Positions 1 to 7,727 of a stretch of 45,370 nt of DNA are shown here, piece after piece. The translations under genes and the position numbers were made by a program. The first letter of the stretch is position 1; the number at the start of each line of letters is the position of its first letter. Under the pieces are notes generated by a model. The model was not told the origin of the DNA, ran no database searches, and saw nothing but the letters and a program-made list of their open reading frames with translations. Origin of the DNA: Acidobacteria bacterium RIFCSPLOWO2_12_FULL_54_10 (GTDB taxonomy: Bacteria; Acidobacteriota; Terriglobia; 2-12-FULL-54-10); NCBI GenBank assembly GCA_001767075.1, contig MEKX01000157.1, positions 59,249-104,618 on the forward strand, read 5' to 3'.

Positions 1-105
1 TTCCGGGTACTCCCAAGGCTTCAGCAGAAGCGAATGTATGGGCTGATACGCGCTGCCATTGGCAGTTTCAGGCGGAACCGCAAAACCACAAGAGAGACTC
101 TCTGA
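1..105 (+). CDS. C-terminal end of an upstream protein (partial)
   Basis: An open frame runs from base 1 to a TGA at 103-105 and encodes the last 34 residues of a protein that begins outside the window. The fragment is basic (many Arg and Lys) and contains no recognisable motif, so no function is assigned. It lies on the same strand as the exopolysaccharide operon and ends 15 bases before the next start codon, so it is probably the preceding gene of that operon. The call rests only on the open frame and on its close spacing to the next gene. Confidence 0.5.
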   Translation, partial: FRVLPRLQQKRMYGLIRAAIGSFRRNRKTTRETL

Positions 106-120
106 AGAAGGCCGAACAGA

Positions 121-1272
121 ATGTACGTTCCTACTTGGCCCTGTCTTAATCCTTCCTATCTATTTTCGTCGGCGAATGGCTCCCATCTTCCGTTTCCGAT
201 GAACGCTTATACCCGGATGTGCTTCTTTTCGGCCCGCTACGGAATTTACCAACTGTTTCGTGCGCTCCGATTTCAGAAGGATGAAATAGTTCTCGTGCCA
301 GACTACCATCACGGCAACGAAGTGCGGGCCATCCGGGCTGCCGGCGCCTCGATCCGTTTTTATCGCATTGGCCGCAATCTGGAGCCGGATCTCGACCATT
401 TAGAGCAACTCTGCCGGCTGCATCCGCGAGCGCTTTATATCATTCATTATCTGGGCTGGCCACAACCCATGGGAGAACTCACCGCATTGTGCCGGAAGCA
501 TGGGATGCTGCTGATCGAGGATTGCGCTCTGTCATTGCTAAGCGAAAGTAACGGGCAGGCGTTGGGGAGATTCGGCGACTTCGCCATTTATTGTCTCTAC
601 AAGACATTACCTGTTCCGAACGGTGGCGTATTAGTTCAGAACCGAGGCATTCTCCCGGAGCTGGCGCGGTTGGAGCTGCTGCCATGCGATGGAGCCTCGG
701 TTGCCAGCCGCAGCCTGGAGTTGACGCTGGAATGGCTGCGGAGCCGCTCCAATGGCTTTGGAGGGGCCTTGTCCTGGTTCAAACGGGCCGCCGGGAAAGT
801 CGCCAACCAATTCGGCATTCACCGGCTCCCGGTCGGAAATACGGGATTCGATTTCGCGCATGTGAATATCGGAGCGGCGCCTCTTAGCCGCCGGCTGCTG
901 GGACAGTTTGACTACCAAAAGATCCGGGAGCAGAGAAGATTTAATTATCGGTACTTGGCGGAACGGCTGGCCGGCAAAGCAACCTTGTTGCGCACGGACC
1001 TTGCGGAAGGGGTATGCCCGCTGTTCCTTCCGCTTCTGGTTCCTGATAAGCATCTTGCGGCAGAGGCGTTGTGGAAGTGCGGCATTGGTGCAGTGGAATT
1101 CTGGAATGAGAGCGACCCGGAGGTGCCCGCAGAACAGTTCCCGGACTCGCATTTCCTGCGCAGGCACGTACTGGAGTTGCCGATTCATCAGGATGTTTCA
1201 CTCTCACACCTGGATTATATTGCCGGACAAATTGATCGGCTGAGACCCATATTCGAGGTCCAGAGTGATTGA
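121..1272 (+). CDS. DegT/DnrJ/EryC1-family PLP aminotransferase
   Basis: 383 residues. This is a pyridoxal-phosphate sugar aminotransferase of the DegT/DnrJ/EryC1/StrS type, the family that converts nucleotide-linked keto-sugars to amino sugars. The fold-typical cofactor residues are visible: an Asp in the strand LLIEDCALS (about residue 134) and the Schiff-base Lys in CLYKTLPVPNGG (about residue 161). Length is near the family norm. An AGAAGG sequence precedes the ATG. The stop overlaps the next gene by 8 bases. It is the first complete gene of the operon and probably supplies an amino sugar for the polysaccharide. The exact substrate cannot be read from sequence, and some relatives are non-catalytic regulators, although the Lys is kept here. 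Confidence 0.8.
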   Translation: MYVPTWPCLNPSYLFSSANGSHLPFPMNAYTRMCFFSARYGIYQLFRALRFQKDEIVLVPDYHHGNEVRAIRAAGASIRFYRIGRNLEPDLDHLEQLCRLHPRALYIIHYLGWPQPMGELTALCRKHGMLLIEDCALSLLSESNGQALGRFGDFAIYCLYKTLPVPNGGVLVQNRGILPELARLELLPCDGASVASRSLELTLEWLRSRSNGFGGALSWFKRAAGKVANQFGIHRLPVGNTGFDFAHVNIGAAPLSRRLLGQFDYQKIREQRRFNYRYLAERLAGKATLLRTDLAEGVCPLFLPLLVPDKHLAAEALWKCGIGAVEFWNESDPEVPAEQFPDSHFLRRHVLELPIHQDVSLSHLDYIAGQIDRLRPIFEVQSD

Positions 1273-2482
1273 GCTAATAGACAGTAACGCGGGATTTGCA
1301 AAGCTGCGCACAGAGTGGGATGAGGTTCTGCAGAAGAGCCAATCCAATTGTCTTTTCCTGACCTGGGAATGGGTTCATACCTGGTGGAAACATTTGTCGG
1401 GGAAACGAAGGCTCTTCCTGGTGACCATGCGCCACGGAGAGGAGCTGTCGGCCATTGCCCCTCTCGCCCGCAAGGCCCCCTCGGTTCTTTCCTGCTGGCC
1501 CCTTGAGACCCTGGAATTCCTCGGGGTGGGAAGCGTTGGTTCCGATTATCTGGATCTGATTAGCCGGCGCGAGCGGGAACAGGATGTCCTGCCGGAATTG
1601 TCCCACTACCTGACTCGCAAGAAGTCCCTCCTGGAACTAGCTCAAATTAACAAGCACTCCTGTCTGGCCCGAGAGTTCGCCGGGCATTGGCGAGAGGCAG
1701 GCGGGTCGCTGCGGGAGTCGGATAGCAATGTCTGTCCGATCATCAATTTATCCGGGCATACCTGGGAGTCATATCTTTCGACACTCGGCTCGGAACATCG
1801 CTATAACTTTCGGCGGAAGCTGAGATCCTTGTCAAACCGATTTGAGGTCCGGTTCGAACAGGCGCGCTCGGAAGAAGAGCGGAGAGAGGCTTTGACGACT
1901 TTGTTGGATTTGCATTCTGCGCGGTGGAAGAACCGCGGCGGGTCAGATGCTTTTTGCACCCCACAGATCATTTCCTTTCACGACGAGCTCAGCTCATTGG
2001 CTCTGCAACGAGGATGGTTGAGACTGTTTACGCTGCGGCTGGACGGAAAGCCGGCGGCATCTCTTTACGGTTTCCATTACAACCGTGTCTTCTATTTCTA
2101 TCAGTCAGGTTTCGACCCAAGCTATGCCAGATATAGCGTCGGGCTCATAGCCATGGGCCTGGCGATCCAAAATGCCATAACGGAAGGTGTTCAAGAGTAC
2201 GACCTGCTGCACGGCGATGAAGGCTACAAATTTCATTGGGCACTCGAATCACGGGCGCTGGCGCGGCTGGAACTCTACCCTCCAGGCTCTGTCGGACTGG
2301 CCTGCCGGCATGCCCGGGGATTTGGCAAAGCAATGCGGAGAATGGTCCGCGATATGCTTCCTCAATCGGTGGCGGCACGGTTAGCCAAGCATAAGAGAAA
2401 GAGAGCCGGTAGGAACCCTTATGTTGCGCCCGATTGTCAAGACAAGCATTTGCCGAGCTTCTCACTGGATAGGGATGGATAG
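1265..2482 (+). CDS. GNAT-like acyltransferase, CelD/BcsL (FemAB-related) type
   Basis: 405 residues, cytoplasmic, with no signal peptide. The N-terminus (FLTWEWVHTWWKHL, about residues 31-44) and the C-terminal half (RYNFRRKLR near residue 180, then FHYNRVFYFYQSGFDPSYARYS) are typical of the CelD/BcsL acetyltransferase family. This family is common in exopolysaccharide and exosortase-linked loci and resembles FemAB peptidyl/acyl transferases. I infer that it acylates a sugar or lipid-linked intermediate of the polysaccharide; the substrate is unknown. It overlaps the aminotransferase gene by 8 bases, and the following deacetylase gene begins inside its 3' end. Confidence 0.78.
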   Translation: MIELIDSNAGFAKLRTEWDEVLQKSQSNCLFLTWEWVHTWWKHLSGKRRLFLVTMRHGEELSAIAPLARKAPSVLSCWPLETLEFLGVGSVGSDYLDLISRREREQDVLPELSHYLTRKKSLLELAQINKHSCLAREFAGHWREAGGSLRESDSNVCPIINLSGHTWESYLSTLGSEHRYNFRRKLRSLSNRFEVRFEQARSEEERREALTTLLDLHSARWKNRGGSDAFCTPQIISFHDELSSLALQRGWLRLFTLRLDGKPAASLYGFHYNRVFYFYQSGFDPSYARYSVGLIAMGLAIQNAITEGVQEYDLLHGDEGYKFHWALESRALARLELYPPGSVGLACRHARGFGKAMRRMVRDMLPQSVAARLAKHKRKRAGRNPYVAPDCQDKHLPSFSLDRDG

Positions 2483-3551
2483 AGGTGCAGGCGGGAAGGC
2501 AGCCTTCCCGGTGGTAATCGGGTACCACAGAGTGGTAGAGGACTTCCCTTCAGAATCAAATCGTTCGATGCCTCCGATGCTGATCAGCACCAGGATGTTC
2601 GAGCAGCACCTGGACTGGATCGGGAAAAGATATCGGTTCGTTTCTCTGGACGAACTGGGATCGACGCTCGAGCAGCGAGGAAAATTCGACCGGCCAGTGG
2701 CTGCGGTCACGTTCGATGACGGTTACCGCGACATCTACGACAACGCTTTTCCGATCTTGAAGCGGAAGGGGATCCCGGCCGCAGTCTTTGTGGTCGCGGG
2801 AATGCTCGACGCTCCGCAACCTCTGATTCACGACAAGCTCTATGGTCTGCTGATTTGTGCGTTCTCCCGCTGGCCGGATGCGTCGCACGTTCTGGCCTGC
2901 TTATTTCGCGATCTCGGATTATTTTCCCTCTTTATTCCGCAAAGAACCGGTCGCAAAGACAATCCTTTTCGGATAGCACGGTCGTTGCTTTCCAGGTTAC
3001 CGCAGGACGACCTTTGCAGCATCCTGGGCTGTCTGCAGAACAAGCTCGAACCGTGGGGAGGCAATCTCGATGGATTCCAGCCATTGAGCCGGGAAATGCT
3101 CGCCGAGATGATTCAATCCGGAATCACCATCGGCTCCCATACGCAGTCTCACGTGCTCTTGACGAATGAATGCCAATGCAGAGCGCGGCAGGAATTAGAA
3201 CAGTCGCGCCTGGAGCTGGAAACGAAGCTGGGAATACCCATCTATCATTTTGCCTATCCGGACGGGCAGTTCAACCGCCAGGCGGTGCAGGCTGTTGCAG
3301 CTGCTGGTTACCGCTACGCATACACCACGTGCCGGCACCGCGATCCGAATTATTCCTTGCTCACCATCCCGCGCCGGATTCTGTGGGAAAACACCTGTCT
3401 GGATCATCGCGGATCTTTTTCGCCGGCAATCATGAACTGTCAAGTGAACGGATTGTTCGATCTCCTGGCTAACTGCGGTAAAGATCATGAGGCGAATCCC
3501 ATCGACAGCGCGTGTGTCGAAGAGCGCAGAAAAGTGGGATTAGCAATATGA
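2421..3551 (+). CDS. polysaccharide deacetylase family protein
   Basis: 376 residues from the first ATG. A carbohydrate esterase family 4 (NodB-like) domain is shown by the metal-binding motif TFDDGYRD (about residues 97-104), the second motif SHTQSH and the late motif YPDGQFN. Such enzymes remove N- or O-acetyl groups from polysaccharides such as poly-GlcNAc or chitin-like chains. Two starts are possible. ATG 2421 has AGGAA five bases upstream but overlaps the previous gene by 62 bases. ATG 2475 gives only 8 bases of overlap but has a weaker ribosome-binding site. No clear signal peptide is seen, so it may act in the cytoplasm or be membrane-associated. The 3' end overlaps wecB by ATGA. Confidence 0.88.
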   Translation: MLRPIVKTSICRASHWIGMDRGAGGKAAFPVVIGYHRVVEDFPSESNRSMPPMLISTRMFEQHLDWIGKRYRFVSLDELGSTLEQRGKFDRPVAAVTFDDGYRDIYDNAFPILKRKGIPAAVFVVAGMLDAPQPLIHDKLYGLLICAFSRWPDASHVLACLFRDLGLFSLFIPQRTGRKDNPFRIARSLLSRLPQDDLCSILGCLQNKLEPWGGNLDGFQPLSREMLAEMIQSGITIGSHTQSHVLLTNECQCRARQELEQSRLELETKLGIPIYHFAYPDGQFNRQAVQAVAAAGYRYAYTTCRHRDPNYSLLTIPRRILWENTCLDHRGSFSPAIMNCQVNGLFDLLANCGKDHEANPIDSACVEERRKVGLAI

Positions 3552-4717
3552 GTGTCCTCAAGATACTGAACGTCATCGGATGTCGGCCGAATTTTATCAA
3601 GATCGCGCCCTTGATAGCCGAGATGAACAAACACCCGGAGATCGACCCATTCCTTGTGCACACAGGCCAGCATTATGACGAAGCGATGTCCGATGTATTT
3701 TTTCGCGACCTGGAGATCCCTCAGCCGGATGTCTGCTTAAACGTCGGCTCGGGATCCAATCCGGGCCAGATGGCACGGATGATGCAAGGCTTGGAGGCGG
3801 TCTTGGCGGATATCAACCCAGACCTGGTGCTCGTGGTCGGGGATGTAAATTCCACCACTGCCAGCAGCCTGACCGCTGTCTCGCTTGGCTATCCTGTGGC
3901 CCATGTTGAAGCCGGGCTCCGCAGCTTCGACCGAGAAATGCCGGAGGAAATCAACCGTGTGGTGACCGATGCTCTCTCCGACTTCCTGTTCGCCACGGAG
4001 ACTAGCGCGGTGGAAAACCTCCTGCGCGAGGGAAAGCCACAGGAGCGGATATTCTTTGTCGGGAATGTGATGATTGATACGCTTGCGATGAATACCGAAA
4101 AGATTGCACGTTCCACCATACTTCAGGAGTTGGGACTGAGCCCCCATTCCTATGCAGTGGCGACGCTGCACAGGGCCTCAAACGTGGATGACCCCAACGC
4201 CCTGGCGCAGATTGCCGAAGCTCTGGGGGATTTGCAGCAACACATCCGGCTGGTTTTCCCGATCCATCCCCGAACGGCGCTTCGGCTGCACAGTCTTCGA
4301 AGCTGGCAGCAGCTTGCCTCCCTGCCCAACATCCTGGCCGTGAAACCTCTCGGTTATCTCGATTTCATCAAGCTGACGAAGGAATCCATGTTTGTACTGA
4401 CGGACTCCGGTGGCGTGCAGGAAGAATCCACCTGCCTCGGTGTCCCGTGCCTGACATTGCGGAAAAACACCGAGCGCCCTGTAACGATCACACAGGGCAC
4501 GAACCAACTGGTGGGAACCAAGCACGAAGAGATCCTCGAAAAGGGATTGCAAATTCTTAACGGAACGATTTGCCGCGGCCGGATTCCTGAGAAATGGGAC
4601 GGTCAGGCCTCGATGCGAATCGTTTCCGTGCTACTGCAAGAATCTGAAATGATCAAGCGAATGTACGGCGGTGTCCGCGAGAGGGGAATATGCCTGGATA
4701 TGCTGAGCCGGGGATAG
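3548..4717 (+). CDS. wecB: UDP-N-acetylglucosamine 2-epimerase (non-hydrolysing)
   Basis: 389 residues. It interconverts UDP-GlcNAc and UDP-ManNAc in the cytoplasm, supplying ManNAc-type residues to the polysaccharide. Family signatures are present throughout: HTGQHYD near the N-terminus, GDVNSTTAS, HVEAGLRSFDREMPEEINR, HRASNVDD, FPIHPRT and TDSGGVQEE. The usual N-terminal GTRPE is GCRPN here. The ATG at 3548 overlaps the deacetylase stop as ATGA and is preferred over an in-frame ATG at 3512, which would add 12 unrelated residues. It overlaps the next gene by 28 bases. Confidence 0.92.
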   Translation: MSVLKILNVIGCRPNFIKIAPLIAEMNKHPEIDPFLVHTGQHYDEAMSDVFFRDLEIPQPDVCLNVGSGSNPGQMARMMQGLEAVLADINPDLVLVVGDVNSTTASSLTAVSLGYPVAHVEAGLRSFDREMPEEINRVVTDALSDFLFATETSAVENLLREGKPQERIFFVGNVMIDTLAMNTEKIARSTILQELGLSPHSYAVATLHRASNVDDPNALAQIAEALGDLQQHIRLVFPIHPRTALRLHSLRSWQQLASLPNILAVKPLGYLDFIKLTKESMFVLTDSGGVQEESTCLGVPCLTLRKNTERPVTITQGTNQLVGTKHEEILEKGLQILNGTICRGRIPEKWDGQASMRIVSVLLQESEMIKRMYGGVRERGICLDMLSRG

Positions 4718-6000
4718 CCCCGGCCACCTTTTCTACCGCAGACATATATGTTGGGCGGAAGGACCGATTGGTGGGGCCCGTTCTTTCCTATAGTTTGTTG
4801 CTCTTATTCTTCTTCTTGTTGTATTCCCAATTGCCATTATTAATCCCCGCTTTGCAAGGGCTTCGGCTCGTATATGCGGTGGGCGGAGCCGCCATCGTTG
4901 CGGTGCTGGTCGAAAAAATGTTGTCGCACGGTGGCTGGGAACTTGTCTGGCCGGAGAGCTATCTGCTGCTGGGCTTGTTGGCAGCCGCGGCAATCTCCTG
5001 TTTCGGCGCGCTCTGGCCACGCTACGCTGTCGACAACACTTTGGATTTGGCCAAGGCAGTGGCCTTATCTCTAGTCCTGCTCAGTAGCGTGAACAGCACC
5101 AGACGCCTTCGCGTTTTGATCTGGTTCATGGTCCTCGGAGGACTTTTTCCCGCCTTGGGAACATTGAGAAATTACTTCCAAGGAAATCTGATGGAGGGAG
5201 GCCGCGCGGGTTGGGTCGGCATTTTTGCGAACCCGAATGAGCTGGCCTACAGCCTGGTCCTGCTGGTTCCGCTGGCTATCTCTCTTGCCGCGGGCGTTCC
5301 TCGTTGGGTGGTTGTTTTGTTGGGGGGAATTATTGCCACCTATATCGCAGCCATTTATGTTTCGTTTTCCCGTGGTGGGATGATCGGGTTGCTGGCGGTA
5401 TTGGCCGTGATTGGCTTGCGGGGGAGGAGTATTCCCGTCCGCGTATTGATGATTTTGCTTCTCGCCGCAAGCCTGGCTTTCATCGCACAGGGATGGTCCC
5501 GGGATGAGGGATTTACTCAACTCGGCACGGATGCAAATTTTCGGGAGCGGCTGGCCACCATGCAGGCTGGATTCGCGATGTTCGCGGATCACCCGATCTC
5601 CGGCGTGGGTCTAGGTTGTTCCGTGATCGCTTGGCCACTGTACGCGCCACCGGATGTACATGCCAGACGCTGGCTGGTGATCCACAACACCTTCCTACAG
5701 TCTCTCAGTGAGACGGGTATCGTAGGTTTCCTCTGCTTCACGTTGCTGCTCGGAGCGGCCCTCCACGACGCTCGGGAAATCACGCGCCGCGGTCCTGAAT
5801 CCGGATCGGGGGACTCGGCCCAGTTGGCCGATGGTCTCGGCAAGTCACTCTGGGGATTTGTGGTTTGCGGCTTATCTGGCGGATTCATTCTCAGCTGGTT
5901 TCCTTACATTCTTGTTGGAGCTGTTTCGTCCTTGAAGAAGATCACGAAGGAATCTTCGCCTGGAGCACCGGCAGGGCAACCACGAGGTCTCTATGACTAA
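4690..6000 (+). CDS. O-antigen ligase/polymerase family membrane protein (Wzy-like)
   Basis: 436 residues with about ten or more hydrophobic segments, starting with LLLLFFFLLYSQLPLLI near residue 35. The central IFANPNELAYSLVLL and the large periplasmic loop ending in HNTFLQSLSETGIVGF match the Wzy_C / O-antigen ligase superfamily. It is an inner-membrane protein expected to polymerise or ligate undecaprenyl-linked repeat units. A strong ribosome-binding site (GAGAGGGG) precedes the ATG. It lies next to a flippase gene, which favours a Wzx/Wzy pathway. Polymerase and ligase roles cannot be separated from sequence. Confidence 0.85.
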   Translation: MPGYAEPGIAPATFSTADIYVGRKDRLVGPVLSYSLLLLFFFLLYSQLPLLIPALQGLRLVYAVGGAAIVAVLVEKMLSHGGWELVWPESYLLLGLLAAAAISCFGALWPRYAVDNTLDLAKAVALSLVLLSSVNSTRRLRVLIWFMVLGGLFPALGTLRNYFQGNLMEGGRAGWVGIFANPNELAYSLVLLVPLAISLAAGVPRWVVVLLGGIIATYIAAIYVSFSRGGMIGLLAVLAVIGLRGRSIPVRVLMILLLAASLAFIAQGWSRDEGFTQLGTDANFRERLATMQAGFAMFADHPISGVGLGCSVIAWPLYAPPDVHARRWLVIHNTFLQSLSETGIVGFLCFTLLLGAALHDAREITRRGPESGSGDSAQLADGLGKSLWGFVVCGLSGGFILSWFPYILVGAVSSLKKITKESSPGAPAGQPRGLYD

Positions 6001-6190
6001 AGAAGAACGATTGTCCTACATGATTTTATTTTGCGGGCTGCTGCTGGTGAAACAGTCCAAAGCCGCGATCCATGAATTATCGGTACTTCTTCCTGCAAGG
6101 GGGAAGGCCATGAGTCTAGCCGCCAGGCTGGCGGCCGAAGTAGTGATTCACGACGGGTGTTCCTTCGATGAAGCTGGACGACAAAATTGA
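5993..6190 (+). CDS. small hypothetical protein between polymerase and flippase genes
   Basis: 65 residues. The ATG overlaps the end of the polymerase gene by 8 bases and the frame runs 23 bases into the flippase gene, so it fills an otherwise gene-free gap in a tightly packed operon. It has one short hydrophobic stretch (YMILFCGLLLV, about residues 9-19) and an Ala-rich segment near residue 41. I recognise no family. An internal ATG at 6110 has a better ribosome-binding site (AAGGGGGAAGG) but would leave only 26 residues. It may be a leader, a gene remnant or non-coding. Confidence 0.3.
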   Translation: MTKEERLSYMILFCGLLLVKQSKAAIHELSVLLPARGKAMSLAARLAAEVVIHDGCSFDEAGRQN

Positions 6191-7727
6191 AACAACGGAT
6201 TCCATGTTCCGGCCGACACTGGTGCTGATGTCAGGGCGCATGTTTTCCTTTGTAGCCACCTTTTTCATTCCCGTGGTCCTGGTGCGGATCTTCGCACCAG
6301 ATGAGTTTGGCACCTATAAGCAAGTGTTCTTGGTCTATATGACTGTGTATGCGATCGCCCAGATGGGAATGGCTGAAAGCCTGTTTTACTTTCTCCCGCG
6401 TGCTCCGCAAGAAGGCGGGCGATATGTCTTCAATTCACTACTCATGCTGCTGGTTGCCGCGGCGGTGTTCGCCGGAGCCTTGGTACAGGAAAAGGCAAAG
6501 ATTTCAGAATTGCTAAGCAACAGTGGCCTGGCACAACATTTTCCCCTGCTCGGGTTGTACCTCCTATTCATGACCGCTTCCGCGACGCTGGAAATCGTCA
6601 TGATCTCGCGGAAACAGTATTCCCGGGCGGCGCTGACTTACATCTCGTCGGACATGGTGCGCGCGGTCGTGTTCATTTTGCCGGCGCTGGTTCTGCATGA
6701 TCTCCGCGCGCTGTTCCTGGGCGCTGTGGCCTTCGCGATATTCCGGTTCGGTGTCACCGTGGTCTACTGCTGGCAAGAGTTCGGAAACGAATTCCGAGCG
6801 GATGCAGGGCTGCTCCGGCAGCAACTTGCCTATGCCTTACCGTTTGCAATGGCGGTCGTGGTAGAGACCTTGCAGGCGAACGTCCATCAATACGCCGTCT
6901 CCCATCACTTCGATGCTGCCACGTTCGCGATCTATTCGATCGGATGCCTGCAAATTCCCTTGGTGGAGTTCCTTGCTTCCCCGGCCGGCAACGTCATGAT
7001 GGTGCGCATGAGCGAGGAAATCCGGGATGGTCGCAGCGAATCGGTGATTTCGCTCTGGCATGAGACCACCCGCAAGCTTGCTCTGATCTTCTTCCCACTC
7101 TTCGGCCTGCTGCTGGCGACCGCAGGAGACCTGATTGTTGTTCTCTTCACCAGCACCTACGCTGCCAGCATTCCAATTTTTATGATCTGGTCCGCAACGA
7201 TTCTCTTGTCAGCGCTGCAGACTGACTCCGCGCTGCGGGTCTATGCACAAACGCGTTTTCTGTTTGTATTGAACGTCGTTCGGCTGCTGGTCATCGTCGC
7301 TCTCATTTACGCTTCCATGTCAGTGTTCGGACTGCTCGGCGCGGTACTTGTCACGCTGCTTTCGTCGGCCATCGCCAAAGGCTTATCGTTAGCCAAATTG
7401 AAACGGGATATGAACGTCCGGACGGCTCAGCTTCTGCCTTGGCGAAGCTTGGCAGTCATAGGAGCCATTTCCATCGCTGCCTACCTCATTGCCCTGGCAG
7501 GCAAATCCGCGCTGGATGTTTCAGCCTTGCCTCGTCTATTGATCGTTGGAATTGTTTACGTGGCTTCTTACACACTGTTGCTTCTGCGATCTGGCCTGCT
7601 GAGCGTCCGGGAGAGGCGCGCTCTTACGAATTGGCGGCACAGACTTGCCGGAGTTGGATTTCGTGGCGGAAGAGTTCAGAAGCAGTTAAAGGAAGAGAAA
7701 CCATGTGCGGCATTGTCGGAATTGTGA
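6168..7727 (+). CDS. Wzx-like polysaccharide flippase / lipopolysaccharide biosynthesis protein
   Basis: 519 residues with about 12 to 14 predicted membrane helices, for example MFSFVATFFIPVVLVRIF near the N-terminus followed by APDEFGTYKQVF. That pattern is typical of the polysaccharide biosynthesis (RfbX/Wzx, MOP superfamily) exporters. It should flip undecaprenyl-linked repeat units across the inner membrane. The start is uncertain: ATG 6168 lacks a good ribosome-binding site, and ATG 6204 just before the first helix is an alternative. The 3' end overlaps the first amidotransferase gene by 25 bases. Confidence 0.85.
   Translation: MKLDDKIETTDSMFRPTLVLMSGRMFSFVATFFIPVVLVRIFAPDEFGTYKQVFLVYMTVYAIAQMGMAESLFYFLPRAPQEGGRYVFNSLLMLLVAAAVFAGALVQEKAKISELLSNSGLAQHFPLLGLYLLFMTASATLEIVMISRKQYSRAALTYISSDMVRAVVFILPALVLHDLRALFLGAVAFAIFRFGVTVVYCWQEFGNEFRADAGLLRQQLAYALPFAMAVVVETLQANVHQYAVSHHFDAATFAIYSIGCLQIPLVEFLASPAGNVMMVRMSEEIRDGRSESVISLWHETTRKLALIFFPLFGLLLATAGDLIVVLFTSTYAASIPIFMIWSATILLSALQTDSALRVYAQTRFLFVLNVVRLLVIVALIYASMSVFGLLGAVLVTLLSSAIAKGLSLAKLKRDMNVRTAQLLPWRSLAVIGAISIAAYLIALAGKSALDVSALPRLLIVGIVYVASYTLLLLRSGLLSVRERRALTNWRHRLAGVGFRGGRVQKQLKEEKPCAALSEL

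Noticed and set aside
3771-3786. TGGCACGGATGATGCA, a near sigma-54 promoter
   Set aside because: Inside the wecB coding sequence, with ATGC in place of TTGC, in the middle of a coupled operon.
7439-7702. 88-codon N-terminal extension of the first amidotransferase
   Set aside because: The glutaminase nucleophile must be Cys2 after Met removal, which fixes the start at 7703.
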